Source: Bradyrhizobium sp. Arg816
Lineage (GTDB): Bacteria; Pseudomonadota; Alphaproteobacteria; Rhizobiales; Xanthobacteraceae
Assembly (NCBI RefSeq): GCF_029989365.1
Contig: NZ_JAPRAQ010000021.1
Span: 1-64,000 of the forward strand
DNA: 64,000 bases
Reading direction: 5' to 3'
Part shown: one piece after another, positions 27,559-35,827 of the stretch
How the letters are laid out: every line of letters begins with the position of its first letter
Numbering within the stretch: position 1 is the first letter of the stretch
The notes under the pieces: generated by a model
What the model was told of the DNA's origin: nothing
The model's database searches: none
The model's input: the letters and a program-made list of their open reading frames with translations, nothing else
Translations under genes and position numbers: made by a program

Positions 27559-28370
27559 TTCAAGAACCTCTCGAGCCACTCCAGCACGCCGTTGAACCGA
27601 ATGATCTCTGCTCCCATATATTCGATCAGGAAGACGGCGTAGCTGACCATAATGATGCCAAAGGCGGCATTCTTGATGGTCGGAGAGAGATCGTTCAGCT
27701 TGATTTGCGGCGCAAAGCGCCCGAGCAGCATGAGGGATACGTCGATCAGAAGCAGCAGAGCCAGTACGGGCCCGGCGACCACCAGGGTCGTATGCATGAT
27801 ATGGTCGAGAAGCCCGATAAACTCCATTGCCCCGTGGTGGGTCAGGGGCGGTAGCAGCTGATACACGGGCCAGATCAGATAACTTCCATAGAGGCATCTG
27901 ACCATGGTCTGCAGACCTCCTGATACAACGAAGATCGTAACCGCGGCGGTCCCGAGAAAGAGCCCCATCGGGGCGGTTTGACTGCGTGTGGCAGGATCGT
28001 CCACCTGGCTGGAGATGCCGCGCTGGGTATCAATGATGTCACCAACGGCCTGGATGCTCCAAAGTGGTATACTAAGCAGAAAACCGAACAGCAGGCCGAT
28101 AAATATCTCCTTCAAACCGAGGAGCGAGACCGCAACCATACGGGTGCCCGGATCTAGTGTCTGTAAGCCGTTCCTGATCTGCATCAAGCAAGGCAATCCA
28201 ATCACAACCGTCGCGCTTGCGCGGATAATCCCGCTAATGTGCGGTCGCGTGAATACCGGAAGAACCAGCATAATGCCGAGGGCCCGGGCTGCGCCAAGTC
28301 CGGCCGCAACGACGAACTCGACAGCAGTCTGAATCAGAGTTTGCGTCTCGGTGGGTGACAAAGCATCCAT
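27555..28370 (-). CDS. rhcT: RhcT, T3SS export-apparatus membrane protein (SctT/SpaR/FliR family)
   Basis: 271 residues with six hydrophobic segments and FliR-family features: GAARALGIMLVLPVFTRPHISGIIRASATVVIGLP near the N-terminus and GEIIDxQRG-like GDIIDTQRGISSQVDDPATR in the middle. Part of the SctRST export gate. ATGA overlap with rhcU downstream. Upstream it is separated from rhcS by about 700 bp that contain a tts box, whereas rhcS and rhcT usually abut; rhcT-rhcU may therefore be transcribed from their own TtsI promoter. Confidence 0.93.
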   Translation of the reverse strand: MDALSPTETQTLIQTAVEFVVAAGLGAARALGIMLVLPVFTRPHISGIIRASATVVIGLPCLMQIRNGLQTLDPGTRMVAVSLLGLKEIFIGLLFGFLLSIPLWSIQAVGDIIDTQRGISSQVDDPATRSQTAPMGLFLGTAAVTIFVVSGGLQTMVRCLYGSYLIWPVYQLLPPLTHHGAMEFIGLLDHIMHTTLVVAGPVLALLLLIDVSLMLLGRFAPQIKLNDLSPTIKNAAFGIIMVSYAVFLIEYMGAEIIRFNGVLEWLERFLK

Positions 28371-29069
28371 TTGAGCTCAGCTCGTCGTTCCTTCAGCCAA
28401 TGCAACCGTCGCACTCACGTCGCCATGATGTGAGACGTCAAGAACTCTGCAGATCTCGTGTCCCAGCGGTTGCAGAGCGACAGGCCACCAACAAGGCAGA
28501 TGACTTCGGCTTCAACCATCCATATGACTACAGCCATCCGGCGCAGAGGTATGACCATTCGATGAGAGCACTGGCGAAATCGCGCCGCTGCGCGGCCTAC
28601 AAGCCACGCTTCTTCCGCTCTCACCGGCCGCAGCACGGTTTGGAGATCTGAGGGCCTCAAAGCTTCCATCGATTTCGCAATCTATGGAGATCGGTCTCGA
28701 GCGGCACCTTCATTCGCAGGCTCATTCACCAGAACGCCAGAATCGTGGGGCCGCTTGCAATCAAAGCGGTTCGCCCGTTCACTGCGTCGACAACTCGCCA
28801 GGCAATGCATCGAGGACCAGGTCTCAGCAGGTAATTCCGTCACGTCGAAGCAAAACCTAAATCGAATGGATAGAACTTCCAAATGGGGTCATTCTTCCTC
28901 CGAATACGGCAGGCTCACGGAGCCGAACAGGACAGTTCGGATATCTATCCGTCGCATGCTAGCGAGGCGAGCTTTCGATAAGCTGACGAACTCGCCCTTT
29001 TCTGGTTCACAATCAAGGCCGACAAACGCGCGCTATAGCTAAACCTTGGACAGCCGTGCGTTCCGCGCC
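28371..29069. other. Insert of about 700 bp between rhcS and rhcT
   Basis: Contains a minus-strand tts box at 28957-28987 and no convincing gene. A plus-strand frame at 28364-28651 (ending ...KPRFFRSHRPQHGLEI) and minus-strand frames at 28415-28669 and 28682-28882 (TTG start) are possible but lack good ribosome sites. Both flanking genes have normal ends, so the insert did not damage them. Confidence 0.5.
28957..28987 (-). promoter_or_regulatory. Internal tts box upstream of rhcT-rhcU
   Basis: On the minus strand the sequence reads GTCAGCTTATCGAAAGCTCG followed by CCTCGCTAGCA, a clear tts box with all core bases of GTCAGnTTnTCGAAAGCT. It points to rhcT, whose start codon is about 590 bp further on. 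Confidence 0.8.
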
Positions 29070-29345
29070 CTAATACCTCGCGGTGAGCGCGGGGAACTCA
29101 GTGAAGATATGCTGGGCTTGCTCGATCAGCGGCGCGCTCAGCACCGGAGCAAACAGAACGAGCACGGCGACGACGACGAGGAGCTTCACGGTAAGCGGCA
29201 AGGTTTGATCCTGGAGCTGGGTTGCTGCCTGCACGATGCCGATACCCAATCCGGCCACGAGGGCTGCCAGGAGCGGCGGTAGAACCCAGATCATGAACAG
29301 GACCAGTGATCGGCTCAGGTGGGTGAGGATGCTGGCCTCGTCCAT
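29070..29345 (-). CDS. rhcS: RhcS, T3SS export-apparatus membrane protein (SctS/FliQ family)
   Basis: 91 residues, normal for FliQ/SctS, with two transmembrane helices. Typical wording: LSRSLVLFMIWVLPPLLAALVAGLGIGIVQAATQLQDQTLPLTVKLL, which contains the G.GI.QA.TQ.Q..TL hallmark. The ATG begins one base after the rhcR stop. Part of the SctR5T1S4 export gate in the inner membrane. Confidence 0.95.
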   Translation of the reverse strand: MDEASILTHLSRSLVLFMIWVLPPLLAALVAGLGIGIVQAATQLQDQTLPLTVKLLVVVAVLVLFAPVLSAPLIEQAQHIFTEFPALTARY

Positions 29346-29346
29346 G

Positions 29347-30012
29347 TCAACTCCCCGGAGATGCGTAGCTTAAGACCAATCCGTGCATGAGCCGTGACCA
29401 GCCGTCGATTGTGACGAACAGAAAAAGCTTGAAAGGAACGGATATCATTGTTGGTGACACCATTGACATGCCCATGGCCATCAGAATTGTCGTCACAATC
29501 AGGTCAATTGTGATGAACGGAAGATAGAGAAGGAAACCGATTTCAAACGCACGCTTAAGCTCCGAGATCAAAAAGGACGGCACGAGGATCGAAAAATCAT
29601 CGGCTGTTGCGTTGCCGCGCATCTCCTCCGACCAGATATGTTCCGTCGACGACAGGAAGAACGTGCGCTGCTCCTCAGTGGTGAACTTCTTGAGATGGGC
29701 GCGCAGCGGCTCGCTGCCCTCCTTGGCAGCGGTCAACCAGTCGTCGGCGGTTTGGTAACGAAGTTGCATATCGGTCACGCGGTTGTATGTTTGCTCGAAT
29801 ACCGGGGCGTCTATGAACGCGGTAAGGATCAATGCAGCGCCATACAGTACGATGTTCGGTGGTATGGACTGAGTGCCAAGCGCGTTGCGGATCAGGAAGA
29901 GAACGACGGAAACCTTGATGAACGCCGTCGTTGTGACGACTGCAAACGTCAAGAGGCCAAGGCCGACGGTCGCCGCAACAAGCGCAAGGATGCTCGGTTG
30001 AATGTCAACCAT
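29347..30012 (-). CDS. rhcR: RhcR, T3SS export-apparatus membrane protein (SctR/FliP family)
   Basis: 221 residues from MVDIQPSILA. The frame is open upstream, but this ATG overlaps the rhcQ stop by 8 bases and gives the normal length. SctR features: TTAFIKVSVVLFLIRNALGTQSIPPN (FliP signature 1) and ISELKRAFEIGFLLYLPFITIDLIVTTILMAMGMSMVSP (signature 2). Four helices. Forms the core of the export gate. Confidence 0.95.
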   Translation of the reverse strand: MVDIQPSILALVAATVGLGLLTFAVVTTTAFIKVSVVLFLIRNALGTQSIPPNIVLYGAALILTAFIDAPVFEQTYNRVTDMQLRYQTADDWLTAAKEGSEPLRAHLKKFTTEEQRTFFLSSTEHIWSEEMRGNATADDFSILVPSFLISELKRAFEIGFLLYLPFITIDLIVTTILMAMGMSMVSPTMISVPFKLFLFVTIDGWSRLMHGLVLSYASPGS

Positions 30013-31060
30013 TGACCGCCAACCTGCTACGTAACCGGATGCCCAACGCTTCACCGACACGTACGATGTCGCCGCGGCCGATCAATTGACCGTTGGCGAC
30101 AATGTCGACCGGGCCGTCCAGCTGACGGCCGAGCTCGAACACGTGCCCCTCGTTGATGCTTCTCAACGTACCCAGCGCGATGGGCCAGCGGCCGCATTCG
30201 AACACAAGCGTGATCTCAACACTGTCGATGTCGGCTTCCGAGGGCGGGATTGATTGCTCCGCTTGGGATCGTATTGTCATATTTGCATACCTTAGAGGAT
30301 GGGACTGCAGGCGGAATGGTCCCCGAAGGATAAGTCTGTCGCCCGCGACCTGCGCCGGCGCCCACAACTTGTCCGCAGCGAGGATGAGCTGGCCATAGGC
30401 AAATGGAATGACGTCGGGCAGCAGCGCGTCGCCGGGCTGTGCTTGACGAAGAAGCCTGACGGGCGCCCGTAGCGAGCCGATCTCTCTCGCAATCACGACC
30501 GGCAATTCCGAAGAAATCTTGCCTAAGTCCCGCGGTAATCGGCCGATCAACTCGCCTAACAGACGAAACGCAGACGGAACCAGACCGTCAAGTGGCGCGA
30601 ACAAGAACAGGCGGGCCTTGACCGCCAGCGGCCCGAAAGTAACGTCGAGCTCCAAATAGGGGTCTTTGGCCGTCGCGTCTTCGATGCGGATCAGCTGCAA
30701 ATTCCGCGCGAGCATGATCTCTAATCGAGCGAGCCAAGGTTCCAGAACAAGTTCGAGAAGCAGCGAGCGGGTTGGGTCGGAAGGCAAAGTAAGGCCATAC
30801 TGGACCATTGAAATCAGCGCCTCGACGAGAAGGCGGGGCAAGGACAAGACAGCGGTCTCGCCTCCGGCGCAAAATACGCAATCAAGCATCGACATGGCAT
30901 ATGGCTCGGCCTGCCAAACAAGCCGGCTTATACGGATCGATAGCGGCTTATCGCCAAGGCGGCTCTGCAGAACCGTGCGTGGTGCGGCGATCTCGTTGAG
31001 CCACGAGACCACGCCATGCGACAACTTTACCGCTGGCTGAAATAGTGCGGGTTCACCCAC
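30005..31060 (-). CDS. rhcQ: RhcQ, T3SS cytoplasmic sorting-platform (C-ring) protein, SctQ family
   Basis: 351 residues from a GTG. The C-terminal 75 residues form a SpoA domain (VEITLVFECGRWPIALGTL, LDGPVDIVANGQLIGRGDIVRVGEALGIRL), and a second, weaker SpoA-like region precedes it (about 200-265). SctQ proteins build the cytoplasmic pods below the export gate together with SctK (NolU) and SctL (NolV). No ATG lies in frame between the stop of the upstream gene and this GTG. Confidence 0.88.
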   Translation of the reverse strand: MGEPALFQPAVKLSHGVVSWLNEIAAPRTVLQSRLGDKPLSIRISRLVWQAEPYAMSMLDCVFCAGGETAVLSLPRLLVEALISMVQYGLTLPSDPTRSLLLELVLEPWLARLEIMLARNLQLIRIEDATAKDPYLELDVTFGPLAVKARLFLFAPLDGLVPSAFRLLGELIGRLPRDLGKISSELPVVIAREIGSLRAPVRLLRQAQPGDALLPDVIPFAYGQLILAADKLWAPAQVAGDRLILRGPFRLQSHPLRYANMTIRSQAEQSIPPSEADIDSVEITLVFECGRWPIALGTLRSINEGHVFELGRQLDGPVDIVANGQLIGRGDIVRVGEALGIRLRSRLAVNG

Positions 31061-31117
31061 GGCATTTACCGACAGGTTCCATGGGCGCAGCTCGCGACGT
31101 CATGAGAGAACGAGCCA

Positions 31118-31654
31118 TCAGTTCGAGCCACCGACCGCTTGGCTGCGCGAACCACCCTTATATCGGAGCAAAACCTCGTCGTCGGCATCGATTTCGGCTG
31201 CACACTCCAAACGGACAGCGGTATTGCGCTGGACATCGCCCTCAATCTCCTCCCATTTCTGGCTCGCCGCCGAACGCTTGGCCCATATGGTCCGCGCCTC
31301 ATTCACTGACCGCTGAGCCTGCTCATGCGCGACGCGCGCCTGCTCACGCGCCTGGCGTGCCGATTCGATCTGTGCTGCCAGTCGCCCAAGGACGAGTTGA
31401 CAGCGACGATCGAGCTCGGTCACGGACATCGTCTTGAGCGACGCCAGCTCCTGATAAAGTTCAGCTTCGACCTTGGCGCGACGATTCTCCGCGCCTTCAA
31501 GATTCTCAGACGCTCGCTGCAGCGCTTCGACCGCAATTCGGCGCCTGGCTTCCATGTTCGACAATTCACGAAGCGCGCTTCGCTCTCTCATGTCTTTCAC
31601 CAGCCGCAATTTCGACGCTTGCACGAGATTCAGGCCGTCAGACGCGACATCCAT
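31118..31654 (-). CDS. sctO: T3SS stalk protein, SctO/YscO-like (Y4yJ/RhcZ type)
   Basis: 178 residues, almost entirely charged helix with heptad-like spacing (about 10-150: RLVKDMRERSALRELS..., RASENLEGAENRRAKVEAELYQELA, ARQAREQARVAHEQAQRSVNEA), predicted to be a coiled-coil hairpin. SctO proteins (YscO, FliJ) are such coiled coils, encoded directly after the ATPase gene, and insert into the ATPase ring to couple it to SctV. The position between rhcN and rhcQ fits exactly, and sequence identity in this family is always low. The gene start overlaps the end of rhcN by 25 bp. Confidence 0.75.
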   Translation of the reverse strand: MDVASDGLNLVQASKLRLVKDMRERSALRELSNMEARRRIAVEALQRASENLEGAENRRAKVEAELYQELASLKTMSVTELDRRCQLVLGRLAAQIESARQAREQARVAHEQAQRSVNEARTIWAKRSAASQKWEEIEGDVQRNTAVRLECAAEIDADDEVLLRYKGGSRSQAVGGSN

Positions 31655-32985
31655 GAAACGGTCTCCTCAAAGCTAGACGGCTCGTCCTGTCCCTGGCGCA
31701 AGAATGCGCGCAGTTCCTCGATTGAATCGACTGCCCGATCAGTCAGTGCATCGCTGCCCGGCTTGTATTCACCGACCTTGATCAGGAACTCAGCCTCATT
31801 ATAGCGCGAGAGCAGATCACGGAAGACGGATGCCGCCTTGCGATGTGGACCAGAGGCGACCGCATCCATGACACGACTTCGGCTCGACAGCACGTCGATG
31901 GCGGGAAAATGCTCTCGCGAGGCCAGCGCGCGCGAAAGAATGATATGACCATCGAGAATGCCGCGCGACTCTTCGGCGATCGGATCGCCCGTACCGTCAC
32001 CTTCGACAAGCACGGTATAGAATGCCGTGATCGAGCCCCGCTCGCCCATACCGGCACGCTCCAACAGTCCAGGCAGCAGCGCAAAGACGGAGGGAGGAAA
32101 GCCGCGCCGGGTAGGAGGTTCTCCTGCGGCAAGGCCGATTTCGCGCATTGCACGGCTAAAGCGCGTCAGCGAATCCATCATCAGAACGACCTGCAGCCCT
32201 TGATCACGAAAATACTCGGCGAGTGCGGTCGCCATATGAGCGCATTGCGCCCGCTCCATTGCCGATCGATCGGATGTCTCAACGACAACGATCGTGCGAG
32301 CGAGGGCATCTCCAATATGACGTTCGATGAATTCACGCACCTCGCGTCCACGCTCTCCTATGAGCGCAACCACGGTGACATCTGCGGCCGCACCTTTTAC
32401 AATTTGCGACATCAGCGTCGACTTACCGCAACCGGCATCTCCATAGATTCCGATCCGCTGACCTTCGCCACACGTCAGAAGTCCATCCAGCACGCGAACG
32501 CCGAGCGGAAACGGCTGCTCGATGCCACGCCGCCTCATCGGGTTGGGCGCCTTGCCGCGGAGCGGACACGTGTGGACCGTCTTTATCGGCCCCTTGCCAT
32601 CGAGTGGGCGGCCGAAGCTATCGATCACGCGGCCGAGCAGGTCGGGCCCGACTGACACTTCATGCATGCGCCCGGTCGGGAGCACTTCCGCGCGGTGGGA
32701 CAAGCCTACCATATCGCCAATGGGCGTCAGCAACACCCCGTCCGGCAGCAAACCAATGACTTCCGCCTCAAGTGACCATCCGGAAGCGTGATCCTGCAAT
32801 AGGCAAAGTTCTCCAACACGGGCCCCTGGCAACACGGCATGGAGCAAGGTGCCGATCGCACGCGTGATCCGTCCCCGCACGGCACGCGTATCGACATCCT
32901 TTGCTGCGAACCTCAGAGATGCTATCGCCGCACGCACATCTCCTTCTCCGCCGGCTTGATCATGGCCTGATTGTTGCGTCGTCAC
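31630..32985 (-). CDS. rhcN: RhcN, T3SS ATPase (SctN family)
   Basis: 451 residues, start GTG in a GTGA overlap with the nolV stop. Walker A GDAGCGKST at residues 182-190, Walker B VVLMMDS at about 267-272, catalytic-glutamate region LIGERGREVREFIE at about 208-221, plus the FliI/SctN-specific stretch GLAAGEPPTRRGFPPSVFALLPGLLERAG. It strips chaperones from substrates and energises export at the cytoplasmic face. Sits between its regulator NolV (SctL) and the stalk protein. Confidence 0.96.
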   Translation of the reverse strand: MTTQQSGHDQAGGEGDVRAAIASLRFAAKDVDTRAVRGRITRAIGTLLHAVLPGARVGELCLLQDHASGWSLEAEVIGLLPDGVLLTPIGDMVGLSHRAEVLPTGRMHEVSVGPDLLGRVIDSFGRPLDGKGPIKTVHTCPLRGKAPNPMRRRGIEQPFPLGVRVLDGLLTCGEGQRIGIYGDAGCGKSTLMSQIVKGAAADVTVVALIGERGREVREFIERHIGDALARTIVVVETSDRSAMERAQCAHMATALAEYFRDQGLQVVLMMDSLTRFSRAMREIGLAAGEPPTRRGFPPSVFALLPGLLERAGMGERGSITAFYTVLVEGDGTGDPIAEESRGILDGHIILSRALASREHFPAIDVLSSRSRVMDAVASGPHRKAASVFRDLLSRYNEAEFLIKVGEYKPGSDALTDRAVDSIEELRAFLRQGQDEPSSFEETVSWMSRLTA

Positions 32986-33605
32986 GGATAGCTTTCCTGA
33001 GAAGATGGATTAAGGCCGAGACGCAATGTGCGGAGCTGCGCGGCAAGTCCTAAATCGACACTGCCGAACTCACTCCACAGAACGCACTGGTCCGGCCCCA
33101 CGGCAGGGTCCGGATCAATTCTGACTTTCGGCCGACCATTCGTTCCATCGAACGCCAGGAATTCATGTCTTAGTGCATCAGCGTTCACAGGAGACACGTG
33201 AAGGCATACTTCTGCGCTGCCATATCTTTTCTCGACAGCGTGACGAACGGTCCTTACCAACATCTCACCCGGATCAAAGGAGCCCAACAAATCGGTCAAT
33301 ATCTCAATGACGAGGTGTGGTAACTCCTGTTGCAGAACGGCTTTTCGCCCCGCCACATCGGAAGCAGCTCGGGCAATCAGCTGTGCCATTTCGTCCGAGC
33401 CTGACCTTAGACCGTCGCAGTGCCCGCGCTCCCGCTCCTGCTGATAGGCCTTCCTTGCCCAACTGCGAACCTGCCGCAGGTATCGCTCGGCTAGCGCGCG
33501 CGTCTGTACCGCATCGTACCAGATGCCAAGTTCCGCGGCTGGTATGAGCGGACCGAGCGGCCGTATTCGCGGGCTATCTGGCAAGACTGTTTCATTGGCC
33601 GTCAT
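32982..33605 (-). CDS. nolV: NolV, T3SS ATPase regulator/stator (SctL family)
   Basis: 207 residues. N-terminal PLIPAAELGIWYDAVQTRALAERYLRQVRSWARKAYQQERERG forms the long charged helix of SctL/FliH proteins, followed by a globular C-terminal part resembling the peripheral stalk (VKRYGSAEVCLHVSP..., VRIDPDPAVGPDQCVLWSEFGSVDLGLAAQLRTLR). SctL dimers tether the ATPase to SctQ. ATGA overlap with nolU upstream and GTGA overlap with rhcN downstream. Confidence 0.88.
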   Translation of the reverse strand: MTANETVLPDSPRIRPLGPLIPAAELGIWYDAVQTRALAERYLRQVRSWARKAYQQERERGHCDGLRSGSDEMAQLIARAASDVAGRKAVLQQELPHLVIEILTDLLGSFDPGEMLVRTVRHAVEKRYGSAEVCLHVSPVNADALRHEFLAFDGTNGRPKVRIDPDPAVGPDQCVLWSEFGSVDLGLAAQLRTLRLGLNPSSQESYP

Positions 33606-34222
33606 GCCGCTGGCTCCTCCGTGGCCAAGTGGGCCACCACCAAAGACAGTAACTTACCCGCTGAGTTGTGGTGTTCGGCGGCTGGAGATTCGGCGGTGGT
33701 CCCCACAGGTAAGCGGAAAAGAACGCGCACACGGTTAAGCTCTGATGCGTCCTTGAGCCAAGCGCCAAGGCAGGCAAATCCCTCATGTTCAATCTGGCTC
33801 GCCAGCTTCTGCGGATCGTCAATCGATGTGGGTGCGACGGCGCTGGATAAGTGTCGGATTGCGAAAGCATGTGCTTCGGCACCAATATTTTCGATCAGAA
33901 TCGCTACATCATGCCTTGACACAAGCTTCAGCACCGAACGGGCATGCCAGATACTGCCAGCGAGCAGCGCCGCCCGACGCGGATCATGCCCGAGCAGAAC
34001 GTCCCTACCCCAGTCGGTTCCCTTCGCAACCAGCTCACTACCTGGCAGCAATTCGACGAGTCTTTGCTGCAGTCTCGGAGACTTCTGCAACTGCAGCACT
34101 GTCGCTGCCGACAGGAGCCCATCAAGATGGCCGGCAAACCGGCTGGGATGGATCAAAGCGGCAAGCTCGCGCAGGCGATCGGAATGCGGGTTGAGTGAAT
34201 AACTTGGATTAGTGGATGCCAT
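33602..34222 (-). CDS. nolU: NolU, T3SS sorting-platform accessory protein (SctK type)
   Basis: 206 residues from MASTNPSYSLNPHSDRL. The frame extends upstream into rhcJ, and this ATG is the first one after the rhcJ stop. NolU is known only from rhizobial T3SS clusters and corresponds by position to SctK (YscK/HrpD), which links the pods to the inner-membrane ring. Recognised by gene order between rhcJ and nolV and by LNPHSDRLRELAALIHPSRFAGHL at the N-terminus. No catalytic motif, signal or membrane segment. Confidence 0.8.
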   Translation of the reverse strand: MASTNPSYSLNPHSDRLRELAALIHPSRFAGHLDGLLSAATVLQLQKSPRLQQRLVELLPGSELVAKGTDWGRDVLLGHDPRRAALLAGSIWHARSVLKLVSRHDVAILIENIGAEAHAFAIRHLSSAVAPTSIDDPQKLASQIEHEGFACLGAWLKDASELNRVRVLFRLPVGTTAESPAAEHHNSAGKLLSLVVAHLATEEPAA

Positions 34223-34241
34223 CGATACGAACCTGCTGCCA

Positions 34242-35105
34242 CTATTTCGGATCGGAGGAGAGCTTTTTGCCGGCGGACTGGACCGCTGGCTTGCTGGCAT
34301 CTCTGCCGAAACTTGTCACTTTGAGCCAGGATTGACGAAGCTGTCGCCCACGTGTGCTCAGCAGCACGTAAGATAGAATGCCCAACGCGGCGAGCCCACC
34401 TCCTGCACCGATCGCAATGGGGGTTGCAATGAACTTGGTTGGTTCGGTGGAAGCTGCCGTTTGCACAACGGAGACCTCATGATGAGCCCGCTCAACCGGC
34501 ACGAACACGACCGCCACCTTGTCGTATGATAGACCTTCGATGCTGTTGGCGACGAGCATCTTGATCTGCGGCAGCAAGGCTGAGAGCTTCGCGTTGGAGG
34601 CGTATCGAATGAACACCGACGCCGAAGACGGGGTTGCATCTTGTCGCAAAAGATCATTCTTCGGCAGAACGACATGAACACGGGCGGAGAGAACCCCATC
34701 GATATCGCTGATCGTGCGCGACAATTCTTCACTGAGAGCATAGACGTAGCGGGCTCGCTCCTCAACCGGAGAGGCAACGAGGCCCGCCCCCTTGAACACC
34801 TCACCAAGGCTCTTGAAGGATTGGCGCGGCAAGCCCTGATCATTCAGCAGCTCGATTGAGTAGGCGAGTTGCTTTTCTTCCACCTGAATTGTGCTGGTCC
34901 CATCCTTACCGACAACACGAATGGCATCGACGCCCTTGCTCAGGAGCAGCCCAAGCATCTCGTTAGCTTCACGCTCTTGAACTTTGGTATACAGATCAGC
35001 TTTGCAACCGGCGAGGGTCAGCAAAAGCGGCAACAGGACGAGAGCATGAAGCCGCTTTCTTGCGCGACAGCCATTACCGATCTTGTCTTTCGTCAAGACA
35101 GCCAA
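34242..35105 (-). CDS. rhcJ: RhcJ, T3SS inner-membrane ring lipoprotein (SctJ family)
   Basis: 287 residues from TTG at 35105 (a second TTG lies three codons later; no in-frame ATG precedes the signal). Lipoprotein signal with lipobox LTLAGC. SctJ landmarks: DLYTKVQEREANEMLGLLLSKGVDA, the ERARYVYALSEELSRTISDIDGVLSARVHVVLP segment, and a C-terminal transmembrane helix (about 235-255: AIGAGGGLAALGILSYVLL). Periplasmic ring component; equals NolT in older naming. Confidence 0.95.
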   Translation of the reverse strand: MAVLTKDKIGNGCRARKRLHALVLLPLLLTLAGCKADLYTKVQEREANEMLGLLLSKGVDAIRVVGKDGTSTIQVEEKQLAYSIELLNDQGLPRQSFKSLGEVFKGAGLVASPVEERARYVYALSEELSRTISDIDGVLSARVHVVLPKNDLLRQDATPSSASVFIRYASNAKLSALLPQIKMLVANSIEGLSYDKVAVVFVPVERAHHEVSVVQTAASTEPTKFIATPIAIGAGGGLAALGILSYVLLSTRGRQLRQSWLKVTSFGRDASKPAVQSAGKKLSSDPK

Positions 35106-35113
35106 CGACCCAC

Positions 35114-35635
35114 TCAGCCCGCCGATAGAAGCTTATTCAGAGATGAACTCACAGCACCTGTCCCCTTGGAGATGAGCGAAACCTGGATGACGCCGTTGTA
35201 AACATCCCGCAGATTCGTCAGCGCCGAGTCGAAATGATCCGCACCCTCCGGTTGGCCCACTGGATGCACCTCCACTTGCTGCACACGCAAGACCGGTTGC
35301 GCGGCCGGCCCAAGCTGCAGACTCTTGGTAGGATCAGGCTCGCCGACGAGCGCCGGCGAAACTGCCCCCGACGGAAATGGTCTGCCCTGGTGGATAGCAG
35401 AAATGCTCTGAAGGACGCGATCGCCTAGCAGGCTCTCCGGCGCTACTGCGCGATGCACTTCCGGCAGCGATGGAGCTGGCGCGTGCTCGGTCGCAGAAGC
35501 GGCGACACCTTGGTTCGAGGCCGCCTGCGCAAGACTCTCGCCAAACTGAGCGTGCGCCGGCGAACAGCCGTTGGAGGCACACTCGACGGAGTTGGCAGAG
35601 ATCGACGTAACGCCAAACAACATGGAGGAAATCAT
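35114..35635 (-). CDS. nopB: NopB/NolB, secreted T3SS protein
   Basis: 173 residues from MISSMLFGVTS; an in-frame extension to 35722 runs into the promoter and is not used. The length and N-terminus match the NolB/NopB family (about 164 aa), a pilus-associated protein secreted by rhizobial T3SS and needed for effector delivery. The C-terminal half, with a helical LRDVYNGVIQVSLISKGTGAVSSSLNKLLSAG, also recalls inner-rod (SctI) proteins. First gene of the core minus-strand operon, with a tts box about 100 bp upstream. Confidence 0.85.
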   Translation of the reverse strand: MISSMLFGVTSISANSVECASNGCSPAHAQFGESLAQAASNQGVAASATEHAPAPSLPEVHRAVAPESLLGDRVLQSISAIHQGRPFPSGAVSPALVGEPDPTKSLQLGPAAQPVLRVQQVEVHPVGQPEGADHFDSALTNLRDVYNGVIQVSLISKGTGAVSSSLNKLLSAG

Positions 35636-35730
35636 TTCTGTCCCGTGGTGAGATGAGCCGTTCCGTTCACACGAATGGGCCGCACCTTTGGAGAAGCAAG
35701 CTGACCAAAAACTGACGAGCATCTGTCATC

Positions 35731-35761
35731 TAATGATCACGGTTAGCTTCCAATTTGGGAC
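35731..35761 (-). promoter_or_regulatory. tts box of the nopB-rhcU operon (divergent region with rhcC1)
   Basis: Minus-strand reading GTCCCAAATTGGAAGCTAAC followed by CGTGATCATTA. It is weaker than the other boxes (GTCCC for GTCAG, ATTGG for TTTCG) but keeps the GAAGCTAA core and the A/T at the right end. An imperfect second copy of its left part (GCTTCCACATTTTGGGACGA on the plus strand) follows at 35771-35790, so two sites may occupy this 165-bp divergent promoter. Confidence 0.6.
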
Positions 35762-35827
35762 GAAGCATCGGCTTCCACATTTTGGGACGAATTCCGGTGC
35801 TTGTTCTCAAGTGTAAAAATAGCAGGA

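Noticed and set aside
28364..28651. Plus-strand frame in the rhcS-rhcT gap as a gene
   Set aside because: It starts inside rhcT on the opposite strand, has no ribosome site, and runs against the tts box direction.
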